A DNA stretch of 64,000 nucleotides. It comes from Bacillus xiapuensis. Lineage in GTDB: Bacteria > Bacillota > Bacilli > Bacillales > Domibacillaceae. The stretch covers positions 124,001 to 188,000 of the forward strand of contig NZ_KZ454940.1 of the NCBI RefSeq assembly GCF_002797355.1. Reading direction: 5' to 3'. The notes below the pieces were generated by a model, which saw nothing but the letters and a program-made list of their open reading frames with translations, ran no database searches and was not told the DNA's origin. The translations under genes and the position numbers were made by a program. This document shows, piece by piece, positions 1-8,535 of this stretch; within the stretch, counting starts at the first letter, position 1; every line of letters starts with the position of its first letter.

Positions 1-5
1 GGAGG

Positions 6-215
6 CTACAAAAAAGATCGTTCTTCGGCCATTTCTCTTTGGAAGTTTTCCGCACTTTCTAAACGGCGGCCGTTTTTTTCTTTGATCTCTTCAATTTGTG
101 CTGCACTTTCGCTGTGCTTAAGAGAAGCTTCTGCCCGCTCTATCTGCTCCAGTGTTTGACTCAGCATCTGTTCCATCCTGGCTATTTTCTCGCGATGTTT
201 ATTCGAGTCGTTCAT
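6..215 (-). CDS. tlp: Small acid-soluble spore protein Tlp
   Basis: A 69-residue, charged, probably helical protein that matches the Tlp family of minor spore proteins. The C-terminal half carries the family pattern IEEIKEKNGRR followed by an ES..NF..E stretch. The start was placed at the ATG whose codons read MNDSNKHREK, because a GGGAGG ribosome binding site lies 8 bases before it. An in-frame ATG 33 bases further upstream lacks such a site and would overlap sspN. It follows sspN directly, as in B. subtilis, where sspN-tlp is a forespore operon. It would be packed in the spore core. The start choice and family are fairly secure. Confidence 0.85.
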   Translation of the reverse strand: MNDSNKHREKIARMEQMLSQTLEQIERAEASLKHSESAAQIEEIKEKNGRRLESAENFQREMAEERSFL

Positions 216-237
216 TTCTTTTTCCTCCCTATTTGCC

Positions 238-375
238 TCATGTTCCATTAATTACATCCGGCTGCTTTCCAGATGTATCCTGCATTTTCTTCCCTTTATT
301 GCCGCCGGCCGCTTTTTGCTGGGTACCGAGCTGATTTGGGGCAAAATCTTTCGGATTCCGCTTTGGATTTCCCAC
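238..375 (-). CDS. sspN: Small acid-soluble spore protein N
   Basis: A 45-residue protein beginning [19 protein letters not shown], the typical start of SspN, with a Gly/Lys-rich middle ([10 protein letters not shown]). Translation starts at a GTG preceded by AGGAGGTGATC. Its stop is 22 bases from the tlp start, so the two genes form an operon. SspN is a minor forespore protein made under sigma G. A possible sigma G promoter (CATATA, 17 bases, CATATTA) lies just upstream of the ribosome binding site, but this is only a visual match. Confidence 0.88.
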   Translation of the reverse strand: MGNPKRNPKDFAPNQLGTQQKAAGGNKGKKMQDTSGKQPDVINGT

Positions 376-531
376 GCTGATCACCTCCTACCACTAATAT
401 GCCCGGAAGTCTGGGTACTATATGTCCTTTGATTCATATATTTTGATGGCGACAATCCAGGAAGTTCCAAATAAAAGCGCAATAACCAAGCCCCCGGCTA
501 GGAACAGCTGATTCAGGCTGTACGCACGTAA

Positions 532-958
532 CTACCTTTGAATATCCGTGATTTCTCCGTTAAAAGCCTTCAGGGTGCTTTGCCGCAATGTAATGAAAAA
601 GATCAGAAAGAACCTCAGCAGGATTCCAGTGTACCGTTCACCGAATTTATAAAGGGCAGGAAAGGAAATGAACACAAAAAATAGAATGAGAAGCAGTGAC
701 AGCAGTAATCGATGCCATTTTGCCAAAGGCTGATCATATAATCCCAGCCCCAAGCTCAGCGCCGCTTGAATCAGCATCATGCTTCCCATCGCAAACAAAC
801 AGCCCGAACAAAATTGCTCCTGCATACTTTGAGAAGACAACGCTTTTGCGGCTGATGCGCAAGCTGTTCAACAGTATATGGGCTTTCGCTGTTTCGCTGC
901 CCGCGTTGGAGACAACGCTATTTAGCAAGTGCGACAGCGAATCTCGCCGGCTTTCCAT
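532..958 (-). pseudogene. Frameshifted small membrane protein gene
   Basis: Two overlapping reading frames look like halves of one protein. The upstream frame (from the ATG at 958) gives a soluble head, MESRRDSLSHLLNS, then LRISRKSV and FSKYAGAILFG. It then loses hydrophobic character and continues as hydrophilic sequence. The other frame takes over with LFAMGSMMLIQAALSLGLGL and two further membrane segments, ending at 532. The switch falls at a tandem CAAACAAAC (about 793-801, plus strand). Removing one CAAA unit joins the frames into a protein of about 140 residues with three membrane segments. I do not recognise the family. A shorter intact product starting in the second frame cannot be excluded. 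Confidence 0.5.
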
Positions 959-987
959 TATTACAGGTTCTTTGTTGCTTTTCCTCT

Positions 988-1027
988 AAAAAACCGCCTA
1001 TGAGGTTATCCCTCTCGGCGGTTTTTT
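988..1027 (-). terminator. Rho-independent terminator after czcD
   Basis: Perfect 11-bp inverted repeat AAAAAACCGCC / GGCGGTTTTTT around an 18-base loop, with a T-run on either strand. It lies 43 bases beyond the czcD stop. Confidence 0.85.
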
Positions 1028-1070
1028 GATTGAATAAATAAATTTCCTGTCCTGAATCAGTTCAGCTGCG

Positions 1071-1988
1071 CTAGACTTGCATGTTGCCGTGTTCAATTGC
1101 AGAGGTTTCAATTTGAATGGTTGTATGCTCAATTTTGAACGAATCCTGAATAATGTCGATGGCCTGCTGCAAGATTTTTTGGCTGTCCACCTTGTCATCC
1201 ACAAGGATATGGCAGGTTAAAGTGTCCAATCCGGAGGTGATGGTCCAGATGTGAAGATCATGAACATTAAGAACTCCTTCAATGTCCTCCAAGCTTCTTT
1301 TCACCGCTTCTTGATCCACTGTGACAGGCGTGCCCTCCATCAAAATATGAACAGAATGCGTCACGACCCCCCAGGCACTTTTTAAAATGAGTAAAGCAAC
1401 TACAACGGAAATAATCGGGTCTGCAATATACCAGTCAAACAGCAGCATCAGCAAGCCAGCTGCCAAGGCGCCTACCGATCCGAGCGCATCTCCCAGCACA
1501 TGCAAATAGGCGCTTCGCAGATTGACATTGTCCTTCACATCTCCTTTGCTCATGAGCGACCAGGCGCTAAGCAGATTAGCAGCCAAGCCGATGCCGGCAA
1601 TGATCATCATTGTTCCGCTTGCCACTGTAGGCGGTTCCCAAAAACGATCATAGGCCTCTTTCATGATAAACCCGGCAATCACAAATAAGGTCACTCCGTT
1701 AAATAGCGCAGCCAAAATTTCAAATCGATAATAGCCATACGTTTTTTTCGGTGAAGCAGGGCGCGAAGCAAACCAGAATGCAATCAAGCTTAGCAGCAAG
1801 GAACTGGCATCGCTTAACATATGTCCGCTGTCTGACAGCAGCGCTAAACTATTGGTGATCAGGCCGCCGAAAAACTCCAGCAGCATGATCCCCGTGGTGA
1901 TCACTAAAGCAATGATCAAGCCTTTTTTATTGCCCTCTCTCACTTCTTCAAAATGATGATCATGTCCGTGATGGTGATGATGCCCCAT
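1071..1988 (-). CDS. czcD: Cation diffusion facilitator, metal efflux (CzcD)
   Basis: A 305-residue CDF-family antiporter that would expel Zn2+, Co2+, Cd2+ or similar divalent ions from the cytoplasm in exchange for H+ or K+. The first 12 residues are a metal-binding His run (MGHHHHHGHDHH). About six membrane segments follow. The two paired transport-site motifs are visible: H56-x3-D60 in SGHMLSD (TM2) and HVLGD in TM5. The C-terminal cytoplasmic domain (from about residue 210) holds the HDLHIW segment typical of the family. AAGGAGG precedes the ATG. It lies downstream of czcO, as part of a czcD/czcO pair also known in B. subtilis. An intergenic repeat sits between the two genes. Confidence 0.93.
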   Translation of the reverse strand: MGHHHHHGHDHHFEEVREGNKKGLIIALVITTGIMLLEFFGGLITNSLALLSDSGHMLSDASSLLLSLIAFWFASRPASPKKTYGYYRFEILAALFNGVTLFVIAGFIMKEAYDRFWEPPTVASGTMMIIAGIGLAANLLSAWSLMSKGDVKDNVNLRSAYLHVLGDALGSVGALAAGLLMLLFDWYIADPIISVVVALLILKSAWGVVTHSVHILMEGTPVTVDQEAVKRSLEDIEGVLNVHDLHIWTITSGLDTLTCHILVDDKVDSQKILQQAIDIIQDSFKIEHTTIQIETSAIEHGNMQV

Positions 1989-2011
1989 GCTTATTCCTCC
2001 TTATCTCTTCT

Positions 2012-2203
2012 TTTTATCCCGCATGTGAGCTGCCTTAAGCTCCCCTTCAAGAATGAAGCGGTGATGCAAAAGTCCAAGGGAAAGATCACGTTCCCTAACG
2101 TTCGGGCTGCACGATGCAAGGGAGAAAGGCTTTGCAGCAGAACGTTGCTGCGGCAGCCTTTGTTCTTCATTCTAGCGGCGGGAGATGAAAGGAATCCCCG
2201 CTG
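2012..2203 (-). repeat. Intergenic repeat, copy A (in front of czcD)
   Basis: Read on the minus strand, this roughly 190-bp segment begins CAGCGGGGAT, passes through GAAGAACAAAGGCTGCCGC, TGCATCGTGCAGCCCGAACG and GTGATCTT, and ends GCGGGATAAAA shortly before the czcD ribosome binding site. The same blocks in the same order occur at 57165-57329, and part of them at 56556-56690. It contains the hairpin TGCA-tcg-TGCA and a longer GC-rich hairpin. No known RNA family was recognised. Confidence 0.6.
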
Positions 2204-2215
2204 TTTAGTTAAAGT

Positions 2216-3253
2216 TCACTTTTTAATAAAAGACAACAAATATTCCGCATCCTCTCCCACCCCTTGAATCAAGGCGGAGCTTCGATTGTGCTGCCAAGGC
2301 AATCCTAAAAAATATAAACCTTCTATAGGAGTTATTCCCCGCTGATGAACCGGCGCTCCTTTATCATTCAACACTCCGGGAATACGTATCCAATGATCGT
2401 CTCTTTGAAAGCCGGTTGCCCAGATTATATTTGGAACCTGCGCACGGCTGTCGTCTGCAAAAATCAAATCGTGCTGATCCACACTCACCATTCTCGGCTT
2501 CAGTTTAATTCTCTCACTGTTAATCGCCTGCTTCAACTGAAAACCCATAATGGGATCCGGCTGCTTCTTCAGCCACCTGCCCACCCTTGACTGAACATCA
2601 GCCCGATAAAGTCCCAGCAGGTTCAGCCACCAGAAAATACTTTTGCCTGCAAAGCTTAAGGGAAGATAGGACAGCTTATGCCCCACGGATAAATACACCT
2701 CTCGTTCCTTCGCCAATTCAACCGCAATCTGAGCACCGGAATTTCCTCCGCCGATCACAGCGGCCGGTCCCGGCTGTAGCTGCTTCGGATGTTTATAGTG
2801 AGAAGAATGAAGCTGGACAGCACTTTCAGCCACGGAGGAAGAAAAGGGAGGCAGGAACGCTTTCTGAAAAGCCCCCGTTGCCACAACCACTTGCCTGGCT
2901 ATATACTCTCCCTGATTTGTCAGCAGGCGAAAGCCTTTCTTTGATTGGGTCATTCTAAGTACTTCTGTATGATGCTGAATAGGTAAAGAAAATTTTTTCG
3001 CATAAGATGCCAAGTACGCCGCCACTTCATCTTTAAGCGGAAACAACTTCTCATCACCCGGCATTTTAAATCCAGGAAGCGAACTGTATGAACGCGGAGT
3101 AAATAACGTGAGCGAATCGTATCTGTCTCTCCACGAATCTCCAACTGCAAAAGAACGGTCCAAAATGACAAATGAGTTGCCTGCTTTCTGAAGAAAATAT
3201 CCCATCGCAAGCCCCGCCTGCCCCGCTCCAATCACTATTACATCCCAACGCAT
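2216..3253 (-). CDS. czcO: Flavin-dependent oxidoreductase, CzcO-like
   Basis: A 345-residue NAD(P)-binding flavoprotein of the monooxygenase/CzcO type. The FAD-binding Rossmann motif GAGQAG is at about residue 9. A second nucleotide-binding motif, GGGNSG, is at about residue 165, and ATG-type motifs (VVATGAF, IWATGFQ) follow. Several ATG codons lie in a row (ATGATGATG). The third was chosen because it lies 7 bases after GGAGG. In B. subtilis czcO sits beside czcD and is controlled with it by CzrA. Here it is the first gene after a CzrA-like operator. The reaction is unknown; membership of the family is clear. Confidence 0.85.
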   Translation of the reverse strand: MRWDVIVIGAGQAGLAMGYFLQKAGNSFVILDRSFAVGDSWRDRYDSLTLFTPRSYSSLPGFKMPGDEKLFPLKDEVAAYLASYAKKFSLPIQHHTEVLRMTQSKKGFRLLTNQGEYIARQVVVATGAFQKAFLPPFSSSVAESAVQLHSSHYKHPKQLQPGPAAVIGGGNSGAQIAVELAKEREVYLSVGHKLSYLPLSFAGKSIFWWLNLLGLYRADVQSRVGRWLKKQPDPIMGFQLKQAINSERIKLKPRMVSVDQHDLIFADDSRAQVPNIIWATGFQRDDHWIRIPGVLNDKGAPVHQRGITPIEGLYFLGLPWQHNRSSALIQGVGEDAEYLLSFIKK

Positions 3254-3270
3254 CATCATCCCTCCCATTT

Positions 3271-3304
3271 AATTAATATATGAGCATATGTTCATATATT
3301 AATT
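3271..3304. promoter_or_regulatory. Palindromic operator (CzrA/ArsR type) of czcO-czcD
   Basis: A 34-bp inverted repeat with a single mismatch. Its centre reads ATATGAGCATATGTTCATAT. The TGAAC-type arms around a central AT step match operators of zinc/cobalt-sensing ArsR-family repressors such as CzrA and SmtB. It overlaps the -10 region of the promoter and ends just before the ribosome binding site. Confidence 0.75.
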
Positions 3305-3329
3305 TATACAACTTCTCTGAAAATGTCAA
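3303..3329 (-). promoter_or_regulatory. Sigma A promoter of czcO-czcD
   Basis: On the minus strand TTGACA (3324-3329) is followed after 15 bases by TATAAA (3303-3308); TAAATT two bases further on gives a 17-base spacing. The palindromic operator begins within the -10 region, as expected for repression. Confidence 0.6.
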
Positions 3330-3330
3330 T

Positions 3331-3362
3331 AAAAAAAGGACGCTTTGAAGCAGTCCTTTTTT
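3331..3362 (-). terminator. Terminator downstream of the zinc-ribbon gene
   Basis: AAAAAGGAC and GTCCTTTTT arms around a short loop with a T-run on the minus strand. It closes the gene at 3423-3671. Confidence 0.75.
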
Positions 3363-3422
3363 CCTCCTCTGAAACAAACCAGTTGCCGCATGATGGATTA
3401 GCCTGTCTAGCACAACTTGCCC

Positions 3423-3671
3423 TCAAAAATACCGGTCATTCATTTCCTTCAACAACTTTTTAGTGATGGCAACACCGGCATGCTCTCCAATTACCGAATC
3501 AATTCCGCAGTGCGGACAAACCGCCGTTTCTTCTTCGTCCCACCAGTCCTCAATCTCTGAAGGATGAAAGATCTTTAAGCAATGAAAACATCCGCAAACC
3601 TCATCCTTCACTAATTCTTTTCTGTTATAAGAAGAAAACTCATATGCTTTCTCTAAACGCTTTTCCATCAT
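3423..3671 (-). CDS. Small zinc-ribbon cytoplasmic protein, function unknown
   Basis: An 82-residue soluble protein with two Cys clusters, CGCFHC at about residues 26-31 and CPHC at about 52-55, that would hold one zinc ion as a ribbon. A conserved-looking WWDEEETAVCPHCGIDSVIGE region surrounds the second cluster. Short proteins with this pattern are common in Firmicutes and have no assigned role. AAAGGGA lies close to the two start ATGs, so the exact first residue is uncertain. It is a single gene with its own terminator. Confidence 0.7.
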   Translation of the reverse strand: MMEKRLEKAYEFSSYNRKELVKDEVCGCFHCLKIFHPSEIEDWWDEEETAVCPHCGIDSVIGEHAGVAITKKLLKEMNDRYF

Positions 3672-3961
3672 TCCCTTTACACTTCCTTACTGACAGTTGA
3701 TCTTGAATTCTTCACCTTCCCTAACTATTCTATAAAAAAAAACAATTCCTTTACACTATTATGCAAATTCTTTTTCGCCTTTTACACAAAGAAGTTCTTC
3801 ATTTAGTTGAAGGGCGTTCATATTACGTCATCTGGCTTGCTGTTAAACGTCAGAGAAAGAAAAATATTCACAAAATGTATATATATAATTTCTTCAACAA
3901 AAAAAATTAATTTTATAATAAAAGTCATACTTTTAATACCATCGGTAAAGGAGTTAACAAA

Positions 3962-4786
3962 ATGAACATTTTGCAAGCATTAAAAGAGGCAACACCTTAT
4001 ATTCACAAAGCATTGAAAGAAGAAGCCATTGTAACTGTCGTAGAAAAAAAAAGTAAAACAATGATCAGTTATTTGCCCGGCAAACGAATCGATACGGGTA
4101 ACCATCCAGGTGATACATATAATACAGCTGATCAGAACATTACAGGGGCCCTGCAAGGAAAAGAAACGGAAATTTATATTCCGAAGGAAGTATACGGAGT
4201 GGCCATTAGTGCCTTTGCCTTTCCTATTTACGAAAATCGAGAAGTGGTTGGCGCCTTGGCTTTTGGTCTTCCATTAGATAATCAAGAAAAACTGGAAGAG
4301 TATATGGAAACGATTAATTCCATTACCTTTAGTCTACAGGATAAGGTGCATACAATCGCTTCTCATTCAGAAGAATTAGCGGCGACAAGTGATGAGATCA
4401 ACGAACAGACAGGCCATGCTCTGCAGGATTCGGAGAAAACAAATGTAATAACGGAACTAATTAAAGACATTTCCCGGCAGACGAACTTGCTTGGTTTAAA
4501 TGCGTCCATTGAAGCTGCACGTGCCGGAGAGCATGGAGCAGGTTTTAATATTGTTGCCGGTGAAGTGCGAAAGCTATCGCTGGAAACCTCTAAAGCGACG
4601 GAGCAAATTGAAAGTTCTCTTGCAAGCGTCAAAGAAAATTTGGAGAATTTAAAAGAAAGCATGTTCCAAATCAAAAGTGCTTCTAATGAACAAGCCACTC
4701 TCGTACAAGATTTCAGTGAAATCATTGATCAGCTAAACCAATTAAGCATTGAAATGAAAGCATTTATGAAAAAAGTTTTGCGATAA
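3962..4786 (+). CDS. Soluble methyl-accepting chemotaxis protein, shortened
   Basis: A 274-residue cytoplasmic chemoreceptor without membrane segments. Residues about 1-115 form a sensor region, and the rest is the signalling coiled coil. The hairpin tip is well kept: [19 protein letters not shown], then EVRKL. It would contact CheA/CheW. Compared with the similar YfmS-like protein at 21505-22356, the ascending helix between the INE segment and the tip is about 17 residues shorter. The descending helix has nearly the same length. This points to an internal deletion that is not a heptad multiple. Signalling may therefore be altered. AAGGAG precedes the ATG, and a terminator follows at once. 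Confidence 0.8.
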   Translation: MNILQALKEATPYIHKALKEEAIVTVVEKKSKTMISYLPGKRIDTGNHPGDTYNTADQNITGALQGKETEIYIPKEVYGVAISAFAFPIYENREVVGALAFGLPLDNQEKLEEYMETINSITFSLQDKVHTIASHSEELAATSDEINEQTGHALQDSEKTNVITELIKDISRQTNLLGLNASIEAARAGEHGAGFNIVAGEVRKLSLETSKATEQIESSLASVKENLENLKESMFQIKSASNEQATLVQDFSEIIDQLNQLSIEMKAFMKKVLR

Positions 4787-4796
4787 TGAATAGAAG

Positions 4797-4840
4797 AAAA
4801 ACGGCTGCCTCAAACAATCCTTTTGATGGCAGCCGTTTTT
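4797..4840. terminator. Bidirectional terminator
   Basis: AAAAACGGCTGCC and GGCAGCCGTTTTT form a perfect 13-bp stem with an 18-base loop between two converging genes. Confidence 0.88.
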
Positions 4841-4869
4841 CTTATCTTCCTTTTGCAAAAATCACTCTT

Positions 4870-5598
4870 TCATCGAACCGCAATATAAATATCCACTTCC
4901 GCATGCTCGGGATCCGCGCATCTTTCATCATATACTTCAAAATCGCCCGTATACGTTCTTTCCCATTCCGAATGGGGAAACCAAGACCAGATGGTTTGCC
5001 ATGCTTGCAGAACGACCGCTGTGATCGGACCTTTTACAGACGTAAACACGAGATATTTTGCAGAGGGAATCGATTGAAGCTCGAGACCTGCCGGAAGCTG
5101 ATCATTAGAGGACGCTTCCACTCCGACCGTAATTGTATACTCGCCGTTTATGCCATCCTCATAATTGGAGTAGCAGCCGTATGTAACTCCCGTTTTCAAG
5201 AGCGGCGCTGCCTGCTCATGAAACCTGGTCCATAATAATGGAATCTTCCCCTGTGAAGTCATCTCATCTGCATTGCATGTACGAGCCGTGACGCCCGCTA
5301 TTTGAAAAGCTCCTCTCTTTACCAGAGCAGGCTCCTTGATTGTCCGTTTTTGCCACCGCTTTAAAGTGGGCAGCAAGGAGAGGAACAGCTGACGGGCTTC
5401 AGCCTCTTCCATGCCCTCCTTCTGAAAATGCGGCACACAAACTGCCGCCATTTCTTCCATGCTGATATCCGGCTGTCGATACTCCCCCTCATGATAACAA
5501 TGAAAACAATAATCTTGACTAGACTGACCGTTTTTTTCAGTGCCCAGCTTGGCTTGATCAGTGAGAGGCATTCCGCAGCTTTGACAATAAGTTTGCAT
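4870..5598 (-). CDS. Zinc-ribbon plus GyrI-like effector-binding protein
   Basis: A 242-residue protein of two parts. Residues 1-80 carry a zinc ribbon (CQSCGMPL near the start, CFHC at about residue 31) followed by helical sequence with EMAA and FLSLLPTLKRW. Residues about 90-242 resemble the GyrI/AraC effector-binding fold (YSNYEDGINGEYTITVGVE, GDFEVYDERC). Such proteins bind small ligands. It has no DNA-binding domain. It lies 89 bases after the WYL-domain regulator, and the two probably share a transcript and a signal. GGTGGAG precedes the ATG. Confidence 0.78.
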   Translation of the reverse strand: MQTYCQSCGMPLTDQAKLGTEKNGQSSQDYCFHCYHEGEYRQPDISMEEMAAVCVPHFQKEGMEEAEARQLFLSLLPTLKRWQKRTIKEPALVKRGAFQIAGVTARTCNADEMTSQGKIPLLWTRFHEQAAPLLKTGVTYGCYSNYEDGINGEYTITVGVEASSNDQLPAGLELQSIPSAKYLVFTSVKGPITAVVLQAWQTIWSWFPHSEWERTYTGDFEVYDERCADPEHAEVDIYIAVR

Positions 5599-5687
5599 TT
5601 TCCAATCTCCACCTTTCTGTTATTCGCCTTCACTATATCAAGACAAACCTGACAACAGCCTGTCATATTTACAAAAAAAAGCTCATC

Positions 5688-6605
5688 CTATTTTTCATAC
5701 TGACGGACGATCTCTGCCGCACGCTGCTTGATTACCTCCACGATATGGGGAGGTTCTATAACTTGGAGCCGAGGTCCAAAGCTGAGCAGGAAGCCGTACA
5801 GCCATTCATTTTCAGGAAGAGAAACGCGAATTAGGCACTGACTGGCATCAATCTGTTCCTCCCCGAAGACGTCTGCCATCATCGGATAAACATTCCGTTC
5901 ATATGCCAAGATGAGCTTGACTAAGTTTTCCGGCTGATTCCATTCTTTCTTCCAAGGGAGTTCCGCTAATTTAAGCGGCTTGCGCTGAAAGGACTCCAGC
6001 CCTGTTTGCAATTCCTTCATTCTTGAAAGCTTAAATATTCGAAATTTGTTTCTCAATCGGCAAAAGCCGTACACATACCAGCGCCTTTCCTTATAGACAA
6101 GTGTATGCGGATCAATTACCCGATTCGTTAAATGACCGCTGCTGCTTGAATAAGAGAAACGCAAACAGCGCTGCGTTTCAATAGCCTGTTTACAGATCGT
6201 CATCTTTTCTTTTTGTACTCCATCATTCCCCCATGAGCTCCAGTCAACCATCACTTGATTGGCTGACTTCTTGACAGCTTCATCTGCCACGCCTATCAGC
6301 TTCTCCAGCACCGCCTCCGCATGCCGGTCTTCATAAGAAGTCAGCACACTGTTAAGCGCAATAGAAAGAGAAGCAAGCTCCTCCTTTGTTAACACTTGCT
6401 TATCCATCCGGTAACCATCGATAAGACGAATGCCTCCATTGGCTCCTTGCTGACTAAAAACAGGGATGCCGGCCCGGCTAAGCGTCTCAACATCCCGATA
6501 CACCGTGCGAATGGATACGTTCAATAGCTCCGCCAGCTCTTGAGCTTTCACGTTCTTGCGATTCAGCAAGATCATCGTCATCGTTAATAAACGGTCTACC
6601 TTCAT
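5688..6605 (-). CDS. YafY-type HTH/WYL transcriptional regulator
   Basis: A 305-residue regulator. The N-terminal DeoR-like winged helix (LAELLNVSIRTVYRDVETLSRAG, about residues 22-45) contacts DNA. The C-terminal WYL domain (about 130-300, with the RRWYVYGFCR strand) is the ligand-sensing part. The start was set at the ATG after GGAAGGAGGTTATC; an upstream in-frame ATG has no such site. The partner gene downstream encodes an effector-binding protein, so the pair may respond to one compound. The ligand cannot be read from the sequence. Confidence 0.85.
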   Translation of the reverse strand: MKVDRLLTMTMILLNRKNVKAQELAELLNVSIRTVYRDVETLSRAGIPVFSQQGANGGIRLIDGYRMDKQVLTKEELASLSIALNSVLTSYEDRHAEAVLEKLIGVADEAVKKSANQVMVDWSSWGNDGVQKEKMTICKQAIETQRCLRFSYSSSSGHLTNRVIDPHTLVYKERRWYVYGFCRLRNKFRIFKLSRMKELQTGLESFQRKPLKLAELPWKKEWNQPENLVKLILAYERNVYPMMADVFGEEQIDASQCLIRVSLPENEWLYGFLLSFGPRLQVIEPPHIVEVIKQRAAEIVRQYEK

Positions 6606-6670
6606 GATAACCTCCTTCCCGCCTTGCATTAAAGCGTTTGTTATGCTTTTTCAACTTACTGAGCACGGCA

Positions 6671-7360
6671 CTAAAGATCTTCTCTTTCCACGTTTCGAAT
6701 AGCTGAATAGGCAATCAGCACTCCAATAGCGGCCAATCCTAATTGAAGCGGAATGAATGTTACCATGGAGAAGGTTGGATTAGATGAGTAAGCAATCACA
6801 ACAATAAGCAAGGATGAACCGATTGTCGCCGGAACCGAATATTTACGCATGCCAAAGTACAATGCAATTAAGCTTGATCCGGCAGCAGCAGCGGCAAAGA
6901 AAATTATTTTGATCGTCTCTTCCCAAAACTGATGGGGAGTAACAGAAAAAGGAACAATTGAAAAGTAAGCATTGATAATAAAAAATGATCCTGCCACAAT
7001 CATATTAGATAATAGAATCGTCATAAACGTCAGCATGGCGATGATAATTAGTTTACTGGCGATTATTTTCTTTCGGTTAACAGGATAAGAGAACATAATC
7101 AAAATCGTTTTATTCCGATACTCTTCGATCACCATTTTCGCAATCAGCACAGCGGCAAATACAATAAACGTTGCTCTTACCATTCCACCGATCATGTCAA
7201 AGACATCTTCATACATGGTAAACATAAGATCTCCTTCCTTGTTTTCGATATATATTACGAAGTAAGTGAGAATCGCTATTGCTAAATTGCTGATTAGCGC
7301 CCCTCTGATATACCAGCCAAGCGAAAATTTCTTCAACTCCAGCCTTATTAGTTGCAGCAT
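6671..7360 (-). CDS. ycbO: ABC-2 type permease, YcbO-like
   Basis: A 229-residue integral membrane protein with about six hydrophobic segments and no ATP-binding site. It is the membrane partner of the ATPase just upstream, 96 bases away. The start was set at the ATG after AGGAGAG (MLQLIRLELKKF). The whole block of response regulator, histidine kinase, ATPase and permease matches B. subtilis ycbLMNO in order and length. That set belongs to a class of modules that protect against cell-envelope-active peptides. The substrate is not known. Confidence 0.78.
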   Translation of the reverse strand: MLQLIRLELKKFSLGWYIRGALISNLAIAILTYFVIYIENKEGDLMFTMYEDVFDMIGGMVRATFIVFAAVLIAKMVIEEYRNKTILIMFSYPVNRKKIIASKLIIIAMLTFMTILLSNMIVAGSFFIINAYFSIVPFSVTPHQFWEETIKIIFFAAAAAGSSLIALYFGMRKYSVPATIGSSLLIVVIAYSSNPTFSMVTFIPLQLGLAAIGVLIAYSAIRNVEREDL

Positions 7361-7456
7361 TCTAACCACTCTCCTTATTTTTTCATTGAAGCTCATCCCC
7401 ACTGCGAAATCATCTGCACACATCCCTCACTGCCTTCATGAAACTAGAGTGGTGAT

Positions 7457-8380
7457 TTACTTGGCTGTTCCTTCTTCATTCATTACATTCAAAAAATACT
7501 CTTCCAGTGAACTATGCTTTTTATTGATACTTTCAATCTCAATCCCGTTCAAAATCAGGACTTTTGAAATTTCTTGCAGCGTGGCTGTTGTTTCATAAAT
7601 GCGAATCATTTTGTCATTCATGATTTTATAATTTTTCAGTCGCAATTGATTGTCTAAAATATAAACAGCTTTCTTGACATCTTGAACGGTCACTTCCATA
7701 TATTCTGTTTGTTCGCCGCTAATACTCTGCATCGATACTTCCCTGATGAGCTTACCGTTTTGAATGACCCCAATTGTATCAGCCATCTGCTCCATCTCCG
7801 CTAAAATGTGGCTGGACACTAATAGCGTCAAGCCATATTCCTTACACAGCATTTTAAATAATTCCCGCATCTCTTTAATTCCGATTGGGTCTAGACCGTT
7901 GATCGGTTCATCTAAAATTAATAGCTCCGGCTTTGTCGTAATCGCTCTAGCAATTCCTAATCGCTGCTTCATCCCAAGGGAAAAGTCTTTTACTTTCTTG
8001 TTATCGACATTGTGTAAATGAACCATATCCAATGCGCGGTCAATAGCCCTTTTGTCGTAGTAGCCCATGTACTCACAGTGCAAGCTCAGGTTCTCCTTAG
8101 CTGTAAGCTTCTCATAGAAAATCGGATATTCAATAATCATTCCTATCCGCTTGAATACTTGATAGGAAGTGTTTGTTAACCTTTCTCCGAAAATTTCAAT
8201 CTCTCCACTAGTTGGTTTAATTAAGTTCGTCACCATCTTCATTAATGTTGTTTTTCCAGCGCCATTCGGCCCTAAAAACCCGTAAATCTCTCCTTGTTTC
8301 ACATGCATATTAACCGAAGAAACAGCCTCTTTCCCATCAAACACTTTTGTCAATTGATTCGTTTTAAGTATATAAGACAT
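7457..8380 (-). CDS. ycbN: ABC transporter ATPase, YcbN-like
   Basis: A 307-residue ATPase of the bacitracin/lantibiotic-export type. Walker A is GPNGAGKTT (about residue 38), the signature is FSLGMKQRLGIA, and Walker B is LLILDEPING. The C-terminal 90 residues form the accessory part typical of BcrA-like proteins. The start is the ATG after AAGGGAG (MSYILKTNQLTK). It pairs with the permease at 6671-7360. A terminator separates it from the two-component genes, so the transporter is probably transcribed on its own, possibly activated by the regulator. Confidence 0.85.
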   Translation of the reverse strand: MSYILKTNQLTKVFDGKEAVSSVNMHVKQGEIYGFLGPNGAGKTTLMKMVTNLIKPTSGEIEIFGERLTNTSYQVFKRIGMIIEYPIFYEKLTAKENLSLHCEYMGYYDKRAIDRALDMVHLHNVDNKKVKDFSLGMKQRLGIARAITTKPELLILDEPINGLDPIGIKEMRELFKMLCKEYGLTLLVSSHILAEMEQMADTIGVIQNGKLIREVSMQSISGEQTEYMEVTVQDVKKAVYILDNQLRLKNYKIMNDKMIRIYETTATLQEISKVLILNGIEIESINKKHSSLEEYFLNVMNEEGTAK

Positions 8381-8501
8381 GCAATGTTCTCCCTTCTCTT
8401 CCTGCATCCATTGTACGAAATGAAGTTATCTTTTTTCTTAATCAATCCTTACAAATTTCTTACGCTCACAGAAAAGCGCAGGGCGACGGGGACAGAAGCG
8501 A

Positions 8502-8535
8502 GAAAAAAAGCTTGCAGAATAGCCATTCTACAAGC
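8502..8535 (-). terminator. Terminator after the ycbM-like kinase
   Basis: On the minus strand GCTTGTAGAAT / ATTCTGCAAGC with a GGCT loop is followed by a seven-T run. The stem includes the kinase stop codon. Confidence 0.75.

Noticed and set aside
2012-2203. A NiCo (czcD-type) riboswitch in front of czcD
   Set aside because: The position is right, but the conserved core of that riboswitch as I remember it is absent. The sequence matches the two copies near padR and chrA instead.
1953-2267. Plus-strand open frame over the czcD start and the intergenic repeat
   Set aside because: It runs antisense through the His-codon run of czcD and the repeat, has no ribosome binding site, and its composition is not protein-like.
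4786-5235. Plus-strand frame after the chemoreceptor
   Set aside because: It lies fully antisense to the GyrI-like gene and across a terminator; a shadow of the real gene.
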